Positions 24,252 to 33,780 of a stretch of DNA of 64,000 bases are shown here, one piece after another. Made by a program: the position numbers and the translations under genes. The stretch comes from Rhyzopertha dominica (taxonomy: Eukaryota; Arthropoda; Insecta; Coleoptera; Bostrichidae), in NCBI GenBank assembly GCA_025024175.1, contig QCXZ01000041.1:5327786-5391785 (forward strand), written 5' to 3'. The notes below the pieces were generated by a model, which worked only from the letters and a program-made list of their open reading frames with translations, was not told where the DNA came from and did no database searches. The number at the start of each line of letters is the position of its first letter. Within the stretch, counting starts at the first letter, position 1.

Positions 24252-25985
24252 TAATAATAATAATAAATGGTCTTTATTCAGCGTAGCTCTTTGAACTTGT
24301 CTGGTAGTCGATTATAAATTGAATTGCTGGTATATGAAACCGATCTCTGAAATACAGCATTTCTATGCATTGGTACACGTAGCCTAAACTTATATCTGGT
24401 GTCCCTATCATGAACATCAGTGTTTAGCTTTAATAAGTTGTACAGATAGATTGGAGTAGCACTGTGCAATATGGAATGAACAAAACATGCATGATGCAGA
24501 ATGGCCATCTGGCTCATACGTAGCCATCCCAATTTCTTTAACCACACAGAAACGTGATCTCGCCTTGTTCAGCCGAATATGAACCTTACACAAGCATTCT
24601 GGACTCGCTGAACCCGTTGGGCAGTTGCCACATCTAAACAAGGTGCATACACAATGTCACAATAATCAAACAGCAAGAGAATTATAGTACAACATAGAGG
24701 AGCTCGTATCTGTTGATTTAGCACAGTTTTTTTAGTGTACAAACATCTGAGAACACCGTAAGTCCTGCGAGTCACACTATTAATAAGTTCTCTAAACCTA
24801 CACTCTCCATCTAGAATCAGATCCAAATTTCTGTGCTCTCCAACAACAGGCAAGCAAGTGTCCCCCATCTTAACTTTAGTGTTCTCCTTACAATAGTCAT
24901 ATACTGCCCTAGGACAAAATAGAATCACTGCACTTTTGTTTGCATTTATCACCAGGCCATGCAGTTCGGAAAACTGAACTAGTTGCTGTTCACTATTTAA
25001 AATCGATTATGTCATCGCTAGCACTAGAAATATATCATCAGCATAGAAATGACAAGTACATTCCTGCATATATTTACCGAAATCCACAGTAAATAGCACG
25101 TAGAAAAGTGGACCTAGAATGAAGCCCTGAGCGACTCCCCGGTCCACCGCTTTAAATTCGGATACAACATCATCAACCTTGACACACTGATGTCTATTGT
25201 TTAAATAATACTTGATTAGATTAATTGCTTCCTTGCCAAATCCAAAATAAGTTAGCTTGCTGCAGAGCAAGTCGTGAGCTTCAGTATCAAAGGCTTTGCT
25301 GTAATCAATAAGGACAAGGGTAATACGGGATTGATCTAAAGATTTAAAAATATCATCCGTAACCTTAACGAGCGCGGTTGTTGTGCTATGCTTCAGTTTA
25401 TAACCAGACTGCACATTTGGGAGCAATCCATTTGTATTTAAATATTCCGTCATTTGCTTGGACATACCCTTTTCAAGTATCTTAGAAAATAATGGCAGTA
25501 TACTTATAGGTCGTATGTCTTTGTATGATTGAGGACTATTCACTTTAGCAATCGGTATGTACAATTGCATGCTTCCAAGCACTACGAAAAACACCAGAAG
25601 TCAAGCAATAATTTACTATATGTTTGAGTAAGGGTACAATGTGAGGCATACAAAGCTTAAGCATTCTAAGGGATATTCCATCGATTCCAACTGCATTAGA
25701 TTTTAGGTTCTTAACAATTTTGAGTACATCCTTCTCGTTGACTACTTTAAATCTGAAACGCTCCTTATTGATAACTTGATTCGCCAGGCTGCCGGAGTAA
25801 AACTGCTTTATTTGATCATTTTGTACCTGTTGATTCACTGCTGAATTCAAAAAGTAATCATTCATTTAAGATTTTTTAAATGATCAGGTATGACTCTGGA
25901 AGCGCGCGAGGTTATATTAAATTAACGTAGTGTGTCCCACACATCTTTTGAACAGCCATAACTATTTATAAACTGGAGAAATGAA
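24252..25985 (-). pseudogene. decayed LINE, ORF2 reverse transcriptase
   Basis: The minus strand holds ORF2 pieces in order: NDYFLNS (25865), VVNEKDVLKIVKNLKSNAVG with DGIS (25700), SYKDIRPISILPLFSKILEK (25480), LVLIDYSKAFDTEAHDLLC (25290, palm A), DRGVAQGFILGPLFYVLF (25110, B) and CHFYADDIFLV (25040, palm C, YADD). The thumb and tail follow to 24278. The 3' end is marked by (ATT)n at 24252-24270. Frameshifts near 25560 and 25010-24950, plus a degenerate 5' part around 25880-25980, kill it. It belongs to the jockey/CR1 broad group and is similar in layout to, but distinct from, the LINE at 27-29.5 kb. Confidence 0.8.
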
Positions 25986-26029
25986 ACAAGTGCATATTAA
26001 ACAGCTAGAATTAAATTTTGTGGTAGTAA

Positions 26030-26335
26030 AGGGACCGGATGACCGAGCGTGGCAAATTTTCGAAGATAAATGCGTTTAAAAATGCCGTTCAAGCGCCTCA
26101 ACCCCACGTCCGCGCCCTTTTGGAACGGCGTCGACGTCGTCCATCGACGCATCCTCCGTTTAGGGTACGTCGACCCGGTATTACAGTAGCCCACTTGTAG
26201 CGACGCTCTTCGGTTTGTGTCCCTTTCGTTTCCGGGACTTTGTCCTCCCTCGTCGTTTCCGGTGCGTACATTATGCACCCGTCCTACGGTGACGGCTTCC
26301 TGGGGGGACCTTGAGACAAACAAGCTGGGACCCAG
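26030..26335. other. GC-rich segment between two LINEs
   Basis: CG-rich DNA that stays open on the minus strand for 108 codons but gives an Arg/Gly-rich peptide without a known domain. Its place just upstream of a plus-strand LINE suggests a LINE 5' untranslated region or internal promoter; this is inference. Confidence 0.3.
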
Positions 26336-26404
26336 GTGAGTTATCAGGTGTGCTGTCGGGTTTTCGGAACTTGATGTCTTTTGTACCGACTGGTATCTGC
26401 AAGG

Positions 26405-26500
26405 AAGTGGTGCAGTGGTGTAACGAAAGTGTCTCAGTCTCTCTCAGTTAAATTATGTATAAAAATTATGAGCCTCCCCCCTTCCGTCAAATTGAACTCT
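26405..26500 (+). repeat. hAT-type left end (CAGTGGTGTAAC)
   Basis: CAGTGGTGTAACGAAAG followed by a CCTCCCCCC stretch resembles the widespread hAT tip CAGTGGCGTAACT. Related right tips occur at 42.28 and 50.92 kb. No partner end was found nearby. Confidence 0.35.
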
Positions 26501-26629
26501 ATAAATCAGTAAAACTGGAAATGAACGCAAACAAACACACTGAATCTGGAGAATCAATTTGAAAATTAGGTACCGTAATGGTATTCCATGTACTGTGCAG
26601 CAATCACGGTCGGAAAATTAGATGTGTCC

Positions 26630-27048
26630 AACGATCCAACAACGTCCATAGAAATCTATTATTCGAATGTTAAAGGTTTAAATTCATTTATATTACGATA
26701 TTATTCGTATTTCTGAAACTTGGTTAAATAATTCACTTTTGAATGGTGAACTGTTACCGTCCTAATATGACATCATACGCAGTGATCGAAAATTCTCTGT
26801 TGTAAATCGCTCTAGAGGGGTTGGTGCGCTTCACGCCTTGTACATACCTTGACATTGTTCTTTGCAAATGTTATCTTGATTCAGAAAGTATTATTGTAGG
26901 AGTTCTTTATGTTCCCCCTGACGTTTCTGCAGATGACATTGAGATTTTTACCTATGCATTAGAACAGCTTCTTATTAACCAGCATTTTTTATTTTTTTTA
27001 CCGCTCTATCTTAAAAAATTTAAGATTCCTAAAGTTATCAAGTTTCCT
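26630..27048 (+). pseudogene. jockey-like LINE, endonuclease part (interrupted copy, left half)
   Basis: Across several frames the plus strand spells an apurinic endonuclease domain: SNVKGLNS, ISETWLNNSLLNGELL-like, YDIIRSDRKFSVVNRSRG (~26760-26815) and IDIVLCKCYLDSESIIVGVLYVPPDVS-type text (~26840-26930, cut here into DIVLCKCYLDSESIIVGVLY). At 27048 the sequence breaks off at the (TTA)n tail of a minus-strand LINE and resumes at 29471. Dead copy with many breaks. Confidence 0.65.
27043..27048. repeat. target-site duplication, left copy (TTTCCT)
   Basis: TTTCCT here and at 29471-29476 flank the minus-strand LINE exactly, the mark left by target-primed insertion. Six bases is short for a LINE, so chance is not excluded. 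Confidence 0.5.
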
Positions 27049-29470
27049 TATAATAATAATAATAATAATAGGACTTTATTGTGTAATCATATACACAGGC
27101 GAAGTCTAGCATAACTATTCTACTTAACCTGTGTACAGAAATCAGTAAACTTAAAGGTAAGATAACAGAAAAAAAGAGAACCTATCAATGATAAACGTAA
27201 AAACTATTGTAGCTCGACAAGTATATTCTTGATAGCCTTACGGAAGCTGCTGATATTGAAACGCACTAAATCCTTACAAAAGCGGTTATGTAATGTTACA
27301 GCGTTATACGTAAATGACCTGGAAAATAATGAGGTACAATACTTAGGCATATCGAGTGACGAGGAGGTGAAGCGCAACCCAAGCTGGTGAACACTACTTC
27401 TAAATTTCAATTTTTCTCTTAGATATGACGGAAAATCTGTAAGCAGTACTCTATGCACCAGAGAAAGCAACTGTAAGCGGTAGACATTAGACATTTTCAG
27501 CCATTTAAGTTCATTGATCTTGGCAGAAACATGATCAAACTTTCTTAGACTGTATATAAAGCGACAACAACTGTTCTGGATCATCTGAATCTGATTTTGT
27601 GTTCTTGAGTTTAAACATGGAAAGAAAATTACTAGACCATAGTTAAGCAATGACAGGACTAAGGTTTCTGTAAGCTTTTTGCGAGTTTTGAAGTTAATTA
27701 TATCCATGTTGCTGTATAGCAGTTTGAGAACAAAATAACATTTTCTAATGAGTAAAGAGACGTGGGTGTCAAAGCGGAGGTCTTCGTCGAAGATTAAACC
27801 AAGGTTCTTAACTTCAGAACATATATTGATGGGTACACCTTCAATAGCTAAACTCATGTGTGATTTAACCAACTGAGTTATTACAGCAGGCGCAAAGCAT
27901 ATGACCTTACATTTATCAGCATTTAGTTTAAGATTGTGGTCCATGCTGTATTTAGAGATGGAGTCGAGATCGCAATTAAGCTGCTCGCATGCGGTAGTTG
28001 TGTCGCACATCTTAAAGGATAGGTACAGTTGGGTATCATCAGCATATCCTAGAATATTAGAAAATTTAACACGGCTAAATATATCTGAAGTATAGATTAA
28101 ATATAGAAGGGGTCCCAGTACTGACCCTTGGGGCACACCACTAGTAACTGGCACTTTATCCGAAAGAAGCCCATTAACTCGAACTACTTGGAAGCGGTCT
28201 TTAAAGTAAGACAAGAAAAATCTACATGCGATTGCATCAAGTCCAAAGTAAGACAATTTGGCACACATTAGCTCGTGATCGATTGTGTCAAACGCTTTAG
28301 AGAAATCAAGTAAAACGAGAGCCGTGCAGTTGCCCTTATCACGCTCTCTTATTATATCGTCCAGGACTTTCAACAGTACCGTGGTTGTACTTTGATTTTT
28401 CTGAAAACCTGATTGGAACGGTGAAATTATATTATTCTCTAATGCGTAATTGTAAAGTTGCAGATGTACAACTTTCTCGATAATTTTTACAAATGTAGGT
28501 ACTAAACTTATGGGACGAAGGTCACCAAAGTTAACCGGATTGTTTATTTTTGGAATGGGAATAATAACGGAGGTTTTCCATGATACTGGGAAGTAACCGC
28601 TTTCGAGGCAACAATTAACTATATGTGTGATATGAGGAGCAAGTTTTGGCAAGCAAAAATTGATCATCTTCGCAGAAATGTCATCCCACCCAGGACTGGA
28701 AAGCTTAAGTTTAGATATTATATTTTTAATATCGTCTATGTCAGGAAGTACAAAAGAGAATACCGAGGCTTCCTTGTATTTAGTTGAAGTATAATGAGTA
28801 GTGGCTGGACGTCGATCATTAAGGCTTGAGAATACAGAACTAAAGTAATGATTAATGTCATTAGGATTGCGAAGCTGCAAAGGGATATCTGTACAGCGAT
28901 TATTTTTAATTCCTAAGTGCTTTACAGTCCTCCAAAGCAGACCAGGGTCGCGAGATCGCTCGGCCGCACAGATGTAAGACTGTTTCTCACTCCTAATTGC
29001 TGAAACCGTCACGTTACGCATGATACAATAGTAATTCCAGTCTAGTGGGTCCTTAGTTCTTTTAAACTTTGAATGCGCCCGATTCCGTTCTGACATCATT
29101 AGTCTGATATTATAAGTTAGCCATGGAGCATATGGCTTAGTGACGCGAGAAGAAATGTAGGGCGCATGAAGATCAAAAAGATTTTTAATGTTACTTGTCA
29201 AAAAATCGACTTTGCTATCAATATCATTGATGTAATAAACGTCATCCCATTTTACACTCTCCAGGTCTCTCAGAAAGTGATCATATGCGAATTGTTTGTA
29301 ATTTCTATAAGTAATAGTTTTAGGTGGTAATTTAGTAACTTCATGTTTCAAAATACAAAAAGTTAAGGAATGATCAGATATTAAGTCGGCATTTAGTACT
29401 CCTGAAGATGCAACTTGCTCAGGTTTATTATATATACTGATTGTTTTCTGTATAATTTTCGGAAAACTCA
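27049..29470 (-). mobile_element. young 5'-truncated CR1-group LINE
   Basis: 2.4-kb insertion on the minus strand with a (TTA)n tail at 27049-27070. It carries a 755-codon frame without stops, so the copy is young. The 5' end is cut inside the endonuclease domain. It lies inside an older plus-strand LINE whose halves are 26630-27048 and 29471-30572. Confidence 0.8.
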
Positions 29471-29471
29471 T
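27204..29471 (-). CDS. LINE ORF2: endonuclease end plus reverse transcriptase
   Basis: A 755-codon open frame; the first three codons come from flanking DNA at the truncation point, so the ATG is not the native start. It begins in the last part of an AP-endonuclease domain (SDHSLTF, residues ~33-39, with the conserved SDH). The reverse transcriptase spans residues ~290-560: PVSWKTSVIIPIPK, DLRPISLVPTFVKIIEK, ALVLLDFSKAFDTIDHEL (palm A Asp), TSGVPQGSVLGPLLY and LGYADDTQLYL (palm C, YADD). Thumb and C-terminal region run to the end (FRKAIKNILVELQ). No RNase H domain or zinc knuckle is evident. Sequence style is CR1/L2/Daphne-like. The enzyme copies its RNA at a nicked target; without the rest of the endonuclease this copy cannot move alone. 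Confidence 0.85.
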   Translation of the reverse strand: MSFPKIIQKTISIYNKPEQVASSGVLNADLISDHSLTFCILKHEVTKLPPKTITYRNYKQFAYDHFLRDLESVKWDDVYYINDIDSKVDFLTSNIKNLFDLHAPYISSRVTKPYAPWLTYNIRLMMSERNRAHSKFKRTKDPLDWNYYCIMRNVTVSAIRSEKQSYICAAERSRDPGLLWRTVKHLGIKNNRCTDIPLQLRNPNDINHYFSSVFSSLNDRRPATTHYTSTKYKEASVFSFVLPDIDDIKNIISKLKLSSPGWDDISAKMINFCLPKLAPHITHIVNCCLESGYFPVSWKTSVIIPIPKINNPVNFGDLRPISLVPTFVKIIEKVVHLQLYNYALENNIISPFQSGFQKNQSTTTVLLKVLDDIIRERDKGNCTALVLLDFSKAFDTIDHELMCAKLSYFGLDAIACRFFLSYFKDRFQVVRVNGLLSDKVPVTSGVPQGSVLGPLLYLIYTSDIFSRVKFSNILGYADDTQLYLSFKMCDTTTACEQLNCDLDSISKYSMDHNLKLNADKCKVICFAPAVITQLVKSHMSLAIEGVPINICSEVKNLGLIFDEDLRFDTHVSLLIRKCYFVLKLLYSNMDIINFKTRKKLTETLVLSLLNYGLVIFFPCLNSRTQNQIQMIQNSCCRFIYSLRKFDHVSAKINELKWLKMSNVYRLQLLSLVHRVLLTDFPSYLREKLKFRSSVHQLGLRFTSSSLDMPKYCTSLFSRSFTYNAVTLHNRFCKDLVRFNISSFRKAIKNILVELQ

Positions 29472-30572
29472 TTCCTCTTCTACCTGTATATGAAAAAATC
29501 CTTGGCATCGATTGCCTATTTCGGAGGTTGATTTCTAACACTGATGAAGCTATAGATTCTTTTTACACTTATAAAATTTTTGATCAATGCGTAGTCAAAA
29601 ATCGTTCTTACAGTTGGAGTGGTTCACGTCTGAAATAAAAGCTAATCTCAGATCTAAAAACAATATTACAGAAAAAATTAGTTAAAATCTGGTAATCTAT
29701 ATTTTTACAACGAATTCAAACGTTTGCAAGGTTTAATTATGGAACATATGTTTCAGACTTATAATGCTTATCTTACTACAACAGAACAAAATATCAAAAC
29801 TAACCCTACAGATTTGTAAAATTTCATTAGCCAAAAACGTGGCTGAAGTAGAATTCCTAGTTCAGTTTATAACGAGACTTTGGGGTTTTCTGGCCCGCAG
29901 GGGATTGTAAATACTTTTGCAGAGTATTTTGCTAATTCATACTTGCCCCTTAACAATAGGGAGAGGTTTTCCGACATAAAAAGCAACACCTTTACCTATT
30001 AATTCTTACCGATTGATGTCGAAGAACTTATACAATTGATGTCAGTCCCCAAATAAGTTCACTGCCGGTGATGACTTAATTCCCAGTCTTATTATTTGCG
30101 ACTGCAGGTACGCATTTGCTCAGCCTTTATCAATCTTGACCAGTTTAGCAATTACAACTTCAACTTTTCCCTCAAAATGGAAGCATGCTACAGTTTGTCC
30201 TGTTCTAAAATAATAAGATAATTCTTAGATTTCCAACTACAGATAAATCTCCATTTTGTCAAATTTTTCCAAACTCTTTGAACAGGCGTTGTATTCCAGA
30301 ATTTGTAGCAATGTAACGAAATATATTTATTTCTCCCCAGCAGCAAGGATTTGTTTCTGGTGGTTCCACGGTTACCACCAAAGATTTTGTAAAAATTCAG
30401 CTTGATATACTTCTACATACATTAAGTTATTTTGGCTTCTGTTACTAATACAGTCGTATCTAAGATTTTTTATCATACAATTCTTTCCTTTCCTCATAAA
30501 TTTCTTTTACTTATGGTGTTACTCAAGGATCCAATTTTGGATCTTTGTTATTTATACTATTTATAAAGGGTC
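29471..30572 (+). pseudogene. jockey-like LINE, right half of the interrupted copy
   Basis: The plus strand continues the LINE broken at 27048: AIDSFYTYKIFDQCVVKNRS-like text (~29550), FISQKRG and RIPSSVYNETLGFSGPQGIV (~29830-29910, cut), NTFAEYFANSYLPLNN (~29915-29955), a weak palm region, and YGVTQGSNFGSLLFILF (~30510-30560, equivalent to GVPQGSxLGPLLF). Many stops. It stops at 30572 where an ACGAATA-rich hAT-like piece begins. The second TTTCCT at 29471-29476 is the right target duplication. Confidence 0.65.
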
Positions 30573-30690
30573 GTTTTTTTCAATAAAACGAATACGAATA
30601 TTCATTTACTCGTATCAAATATTATTCGGGGCAATTTTGAACGAATGTCTGCACTTCACTATTCGATACGAATAGACAACACTAGTTGCA
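30573..30690. repeat. hAT-like end with ACGAATA repeats
   Basis: About 115 bases are crowded with ACGAAT/ATTCGT words in both orientations and finish with GAATAGACAACACTAG, the inverse of a CTAGTGTTG hAT-type tip. It abuts the broken end of the LINE at 30572, so it may be the piece that interrupted it. Confidence 0.4.
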
Positions 30691-31808
30691 AGCTTTCAAA
30701 GCGTCGTAGAGACAGTCTACACCTAAACTAAAAACTAGTTAAAAAATTGCAGTAAAAATGTTTTTTCGGAATACTAAAAAAAGTCCAAGCGATTTAAAAT
30801 AAATCGACATTTTAAATTTTTATTAAACCGTCGCAGACAACTTGAATTTGAAAACGTATTATTGTTGAGCATCAGACTTAGCAACTTTGCCTCAATTTAA
30901 CCTACTTTGAAGCTCTTCAAATAACTACCCATGTAACCAGCTGCCAATAAAGGTGTCGTGTGAAAAAAGGAAATTTGGCGAAGCTCTAACATGCATATAG
31001 CACACGCGATTTCACACTAAAAATGATTCGTCATCAAGTAATGAATGCTATTCGTTTTCTATCAGAAAGGTTTACGTGAGCGACCATCTAGTCGTCCCTA
31101 ACGGCTCTAACAAGTGGTCGCTAATTATTGCAACTCATGCAACTGGTTGTGGAAATGTGTTTCTATCACCACGTGCTTAGATCTTCCTTTTCTCACAAAT
31201 GGTTGTTAAAAAAAATAGAATTCACTGTGAGCCTTCCATGATTCTAGTGGCAGGAGAAATTAATTCTTAAAGGTAAATCGCATGGAAGCAGTGCTGTACA
31301 CTTTGAATGTTAAAGGGTAAAGCTGAAAATCCTGAAAAATGTATCATGGATAATTTTCTGTTTTGGTCAAAACAGGTTAATCGATTTGTATTTGGTGTTT
31401 GCTTAAAACATTAGTACAACGCCGATGAAGATAAAGGAATACTTAACGGCTAAGTAACATACGATTGGCTTTATTTATCCTTATTTGTACTTACTTTTCC
31501 ATGAAGCAGTAAAGTTTTATCTGGAAAATGAAGTAGCATACAAGAAAAAACAGACCAGTTATTCAATTTAAGAAGAATTATATGCATTAGAAGACGATCA
31601 ATGCCAAAAGTATGAATTGATTCCGCCATTAAGGACCCCTCGAAACACGGTTTCATCACAATAACCGATATTGTACTTAGGATAGTAATGAAAAACCTCA
31701 ACAAACTGTATCTTGAAATAAGCCAATCTATTTAACAGCATAAAATTTTAACCATTTTAAATAATTTTCATACTTTCATATATACGACGCAGAGTTAGGT
31801 GCTTTTAA
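30691..31808. other. unassigned DNA
   Basis: No gene or named repeat was recognised. The 77-codon minus frame at 31471-31704 has no recognisable content. Confidence 0.4.
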
Positions 31809-31810
31809 TA

Positions 31811-31930
31811 CAGGGTGCTTCCTAAGTAATCTAAAATATTATTTGGGGCGCTTCGTCACCCAATTTTAAGACGAAAAGTTCATATAAACATGTGTGGTAA
31901 GTCTTGTCGTTAATGAGATACAGGGTGTTT
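31811..31930. repeat. left inverted repeat of DD41D copy 2
   Basis: Inverse of 33283-33394 with few mismatches; inner TACAGGGTGTTTTATT near 31920 repeats the outer tip. Confidence 0.8.
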
Positions 31931-31987
31931 TATTATTTTATTTAGAAGCAACAACATGTGTTAAACATAAAGAAAAAATAGTACATT

Positions 31988-33064
31988 TCAGAGCATATGT
32001 TCAAAATGTCCACCTGCAGCTAAAATGCAAGCATCTGCTCGATGTCTAATTGATTGCCGAATACGTTCGAAGATACCAGGATTGTTACGAATAACATTAC
32101 AGCCTTGTATGATACGATTTTGAAGATCTTGTACGTTTAATATCGGGGTTGTGTAAATGAGCGATTTCGAATATCCCCACACACAAAAATCCAGAGGATT
32201 GTGTCCCGGTGATCTAGGGGGCCACGGGTGTGGAGATCCTCGTCCGATCCAATGGTCTGGAAAAACGTTATTTAAAAACTCGCGTACAATCACTGAAAAA
32301 TGTGGAGGAGCTCCGTCATGCATGAACCACATGCGCCTTCTAATAATAAGAGGTACATCTTCCATAAGAACTGGAAGTTCATTTTCTAGAAAATTAAGGT
32401 ATGTCTCACCGGTCAACCGTGCAGGAAGGAAAAATGGTCCTAGTAAATAATCATCGATGATGCCAAGCCAAACATTGACTGAAAATGTTTGTTGAAATCG
32501 TTTTACACTTATGGCATGTGGATTTACATCTGCCCATATATGGTTATTATGAAAATTCATAATGCCATGTCTTGAAAAGTTGCCTTCATCCGTATACAGA
32601 ATATTGGCAGCAAAATTGGGATTGTTTGCGATTTTATTTAAAATCCATTGGCAATACTGTATGCGAAGCGGATAGTCAGTAGGTAGCAAATGTTGTACAC
32701 GTTGAACGTGATATGGATACAATAAGTTATCTTTTAAAATATTCCAAACAGTTCTGTTACCAACATTTAGTTCATCAGCAATTTTTCTGGTACTCGTTTC
32801 TGGATGTTGATCAATCACTTGAAGAATCTGGTTTTCCAATTGTGGAGTTCTCACACTTCTGGGTCGTCCAATAATATTCTTTGATTTGGCAAAAGTTCCA
32901 GTTTCTTATAAACGAATATGTAGCTTAGTAAACGTATCTGAACATGGTAAACGATTATTTGGATAACGCTGAACATACATACGTCTAGCCTCTAAGGCAT
33001 TACCATTCGCTAATCCATACAAAAAGTTCATATTAGCCATTTCAGCATTAGTAAACACAGGCAT
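31988..33064 (-). pseudogene. DD41D transposase with one internal stop
   Basis: From ATG 33064 (MPVFTNAEMANMNFLYG) to the stop at 31988 the frame is continuous for 358 codons except for one TAA at 32906-32908 (codon 53, HIRL-stop-ETGTF; likely Tyr or Cys codon originally). Domains: N-terminal helix-turn-helix (residues ~10-60), second HTH with STRKIADELNVGNRTVWNIL (~95-115), then the DDE/D core: LYTDEGNFS (first Asp), FMHDGAPPHF (second) and SPGHNPLDF (third). Forty-one residues separate the last two. The SPD of relatives is SPG here, outside the catalytic position. C-terminus GGHFEHML is intact. Reverting or misreading one base would give a full transposase, so the family is or was very recently active. 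Confidence 0.88.
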
Positions 33065-33282
33065 CGTTGTTAACTTAACACAAAAAGGTCGTATTTATAA
33101 AAATTTCTTGTTCGTTTTTTTGCGTTGGTTTTTAGGTTTGACACAGTATTTGTCGACGTTACTCCAAAGGCCACTTAGAATAATCATTTTTTTTGTATAA
33201 CTTTTAAAAACCAGTAGCGTCACCAGGAAAAATTAATTTCAAATACACTCAGACCTGATTTATTACAAACAATTCAACACCC

Positions 33283-33394
33283 TGTACCTCATTAACGACA
33301 AGACTTATCACACATGTTTATATGAACTTTTCGTCTTAAAATTGAGTGACAAAGCGCTCCATATAATATTTTAGATTACTTAGGAAACACCCTG
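33283..33394. repeat. right inverted repeat of DD41D copy 2
   Basis: Inverse of 31811-31930, ending GGAAACACCCTG next to TA. Confidence 0.8.
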
Positions 33395-33751
33395 TATATA
33401 GTAGAATAAATTTTGGGTAATGTCTTTATTTAACAGAGAGCTTAGCTTTGGAAAGTGTTTACAGAATCATTTATTAAAAAAAAATGTAGAAAACAAATCC
33501 TTTGACGAAATCTTGCTTTTATAGTTTTATACCAACCAATGACATATTTGAAAATTTCTGTAGAAGCGGTGGAAATTATTAAGTTGACGATATTTCGAAA
33601 ACAATACTGTACTATTCATCAAGTGTGTAAGCCTAGACAAATAGTGATCGATAGATTATTTTTTGAAGAAAATTGTATCACGCATTCTTTGTGATATAAG
33701 GTTGACAATTATTTGGGCCTTTGATTAGAAAACAAGTACTTGTTACGCCGT

Positions 33752-33780
33752 TTTTTTAATTTCACCTCTACGAGGGTGAA
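33752..33780. repeat. imperfect palindrome AATTTCAC...GTGAAATT
   Basis: AATTTCACCTCTACGAGGGT is followed by GAAATT, giving an 8-10-bp stem with a short centre. Likely remains of an inverted-repeat element; function unknown. Confidence 0.4.

Larger units (their letters stand above)
31809..33396 (-). mobile_element. DD41D (rosa-like) element, copy 2, almost intact
   Basis: Bounded by TA at 31809-31810 and 33395-33396. Tips are CAGGGTGCTTCCTAAG and, inverted, CAGGGTGTTTCCTAAG. Inverted repeats of about 110-120 bases (31811-31930 and 33283-33394) share CGACAAGACTTAYCACACAT-type text and each carries a second inner ACAGGGTGTT word. The transposase between them has a single stop. Differs in tips and sequence from copy 1, so it is a separate family. 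Confidence 0.85.
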
